Below, in pieces: positions 5,410-5,956 of a stretch of DNA of 5,956 nucleotides; positions within the stretch are counted from its first letter, which is position 1, and every line of letters begins with the position of its first letter. Source of the stretch: Burkholderiales bacterium (GTDB taxonomy: Bacteria; Pseudomonadota; Gammaproteobacteria; Burkholderiales; Casimicrobiaceae); NCBI GenBank assembly GCA_025935435.1, contig JAICVH010000168.1, positions 1 through 5,956 on the forward strand, written 5' to 3'. Under the pieces are notes generated by a model, which made no database searches, was not told the origin of the DNA, and saw nothing but the letters and a program-made list of their open reading frames with translations. The translations under genes were made by a program, and so were the position numbers.

Positions 5410-5956
5410 TCAGCGGCTCGTGAACCAGAGCTTCACGGTGTCGACCGCGCGACCGAACAGGTTCGCGAGCGGCACCTCGTCGAGCGCGATCATCGGAAAT
5501 TCCGCGATCGCCTGGCCTTCGAGCGCGACTTTTACCACGCCAACCGGCTGCCCGCTCAACACGGGCGCGATCAGCGGCTCGCGCGATTCGAGCGTCAGCG
5601 CGAGCTTGTCGGCTTTGCCTTTTGGCAGCGTCAGATAACGATCCGCGACGAAGCCCGCATTCACGTCGCGCGTGGCGCCCTTCCAGACGCGAAGCGTTGT
5701 CACCGGCTTGCCCGACTGATAAAGCGCGACCGTGTCGAACGCCTGGAAACCCCAGTTCAACAGCTTCTGGCTTTCCGCGGCGCGTGACGAATCGGACGCC
5801 GCACCGAGCACCACCGAAACGAGCCGCCGGTCGCCGCGCTTTGCCGACGCGACGAGGCACCAACCGGCTGCGTCGGTGTGGCCGGTCTTGACGCCATCGA
5901 CATACGGATCGGTCCACAGCAATCGGTTGCGATTCGACTGCGTGATGTTGTTGTAA
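5410..5956 (-). CDS. dacC: D-alanyl-D-alanine carboxypeptidase (PBP5/6 type), C-terminal part
   Basis: A serine-type D,D-carboxypeptidase of the low-molecular-mass penicillin-binding protein class, which removes the terminal D-alanine of peptidoglycan pentapeptides in the periplasm. The gene enters from the right edge, so the signal peptide and the SxxK and SxN motifs lie outside the window. The 181 complete codons visible begin YNNITQSNRNLLW and contain the third active-site motif in GVKTGHTDAAG (KTG at visible residues 22-24), followed by the PBP5 C-terminal beta domain. The last residues (ANLFGRAVDTVKLWFTSR) can form an amphipathic helix like the membrane anchor of PBP5/6. The usual AGY after KTGHTD-x-x reads AGW here. 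The TTG codon at 5922 is internal and not a start. Whether it is the dacA, dacC or dacD equivalent cannot be decided; dacC is the name commonly used for this position beside dat in betaproteobacteria. Confidence 0.92.
   Translation of the reverse strand, partial: YNNITQSNRNRLLWTDPYVDGVKTGHTDAAGWCLVASAKRGDRRLVSVVLGAASDSSRAAESQKLLNWGFQAFDTVALYQSGKPVTTLRVWKGATRDVNAGFVADRYLTLPKGKADKLALTLESREPLIAPVLSGQPVGVVKVALEGQAIAEFPMIALDEVPLANLFGRAVDTVKLWFTSR

Noticed and set aside
4659..5423. A 254-codon plus-strand frame opposite dat.
   Set aside because: It is antisense to a complete aminotransferase gene and rich in His/Arg/Val with no recognisable domain.
1..5956. Search for a novel defence, mobile or biosynthetic system, CRISPR repeats, tRNAs or riboswitches.
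   Set aside because: All sizeable sequence is accounted for by conserved housekeeping genes on compact intergenic spacing; no repeat array, tRNA-like cloverleaf, transposase or unexplained long gap was seen.

Overview
The window is a GC-rich, gene-dense stretch of a proteobacterial chromosome. The proteins read most like those of betaproteobacteria (Burkholderiales or Rhodocyclales relatives). The evidence is the protein wording (LipA, LipB and DacC in particular), the dacC-dat and ybeD-lipB-lipA gene groups, and strong third-position GC. I cannot name a genus from sequence alone. There is no sign of a mobile element, CRISPR array, phage gene or RNA gene. All eight genes look intact or are cut only by the window edge.

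Layout, left to right. (1) The 3' end of bfr (bacterioferritin, + strand) enters from the left edge and meets lipA head-on; an 8-bp stem hairpin lies between the two stop codons. (2) A minus-strand run, ybeD -> lipB -> lipA, occupies 2427 down to 456. lipB and lipA overlap by 4 nt (ATGA), and a plausible promoter lies upstream of ybeD. LipB transfers octanoyl groups from acyl-ACP onto lipoyl-domain proteins, LipA inserts the two sulfurs, and YbeD is a small ACT-like protein that commonly accompanies them. (3) A divergent pair follows: a cyclopropane-fatty-acid-synthase-type methyltransferase (cfa, minus) and a small flavin reductase (plus), sharing a 132-bp intergenic region. That region carries two near-identical extended -10 motifs in mirror orientation. 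(4) A minus-strand pair, dacC -> dat, fills the right side. dacC is a D,D-carboxypeptidase whose N-terminal part lies beyond the right edge. dat is a D-amino-acid aminotransferase that could use the D-alanine DacC releases.

Most of the window is ordinary housekeeping: iron storage, lipoate synthesis, membrane lipid modification and cell-wall/D-amino-acid metabolism. I see no clearly novel system. The most interesting stretch is the cfa/flavin reductase intergenic region, with its mirrored sigma-S-like -10 elements and a spacing that predicts a leaderless mRNA for the reductase. No gene-free stretch exceeds 300 bases; the longest (2428-2591, 164 bp) holds only a candidate promoter and a short direct repeat.
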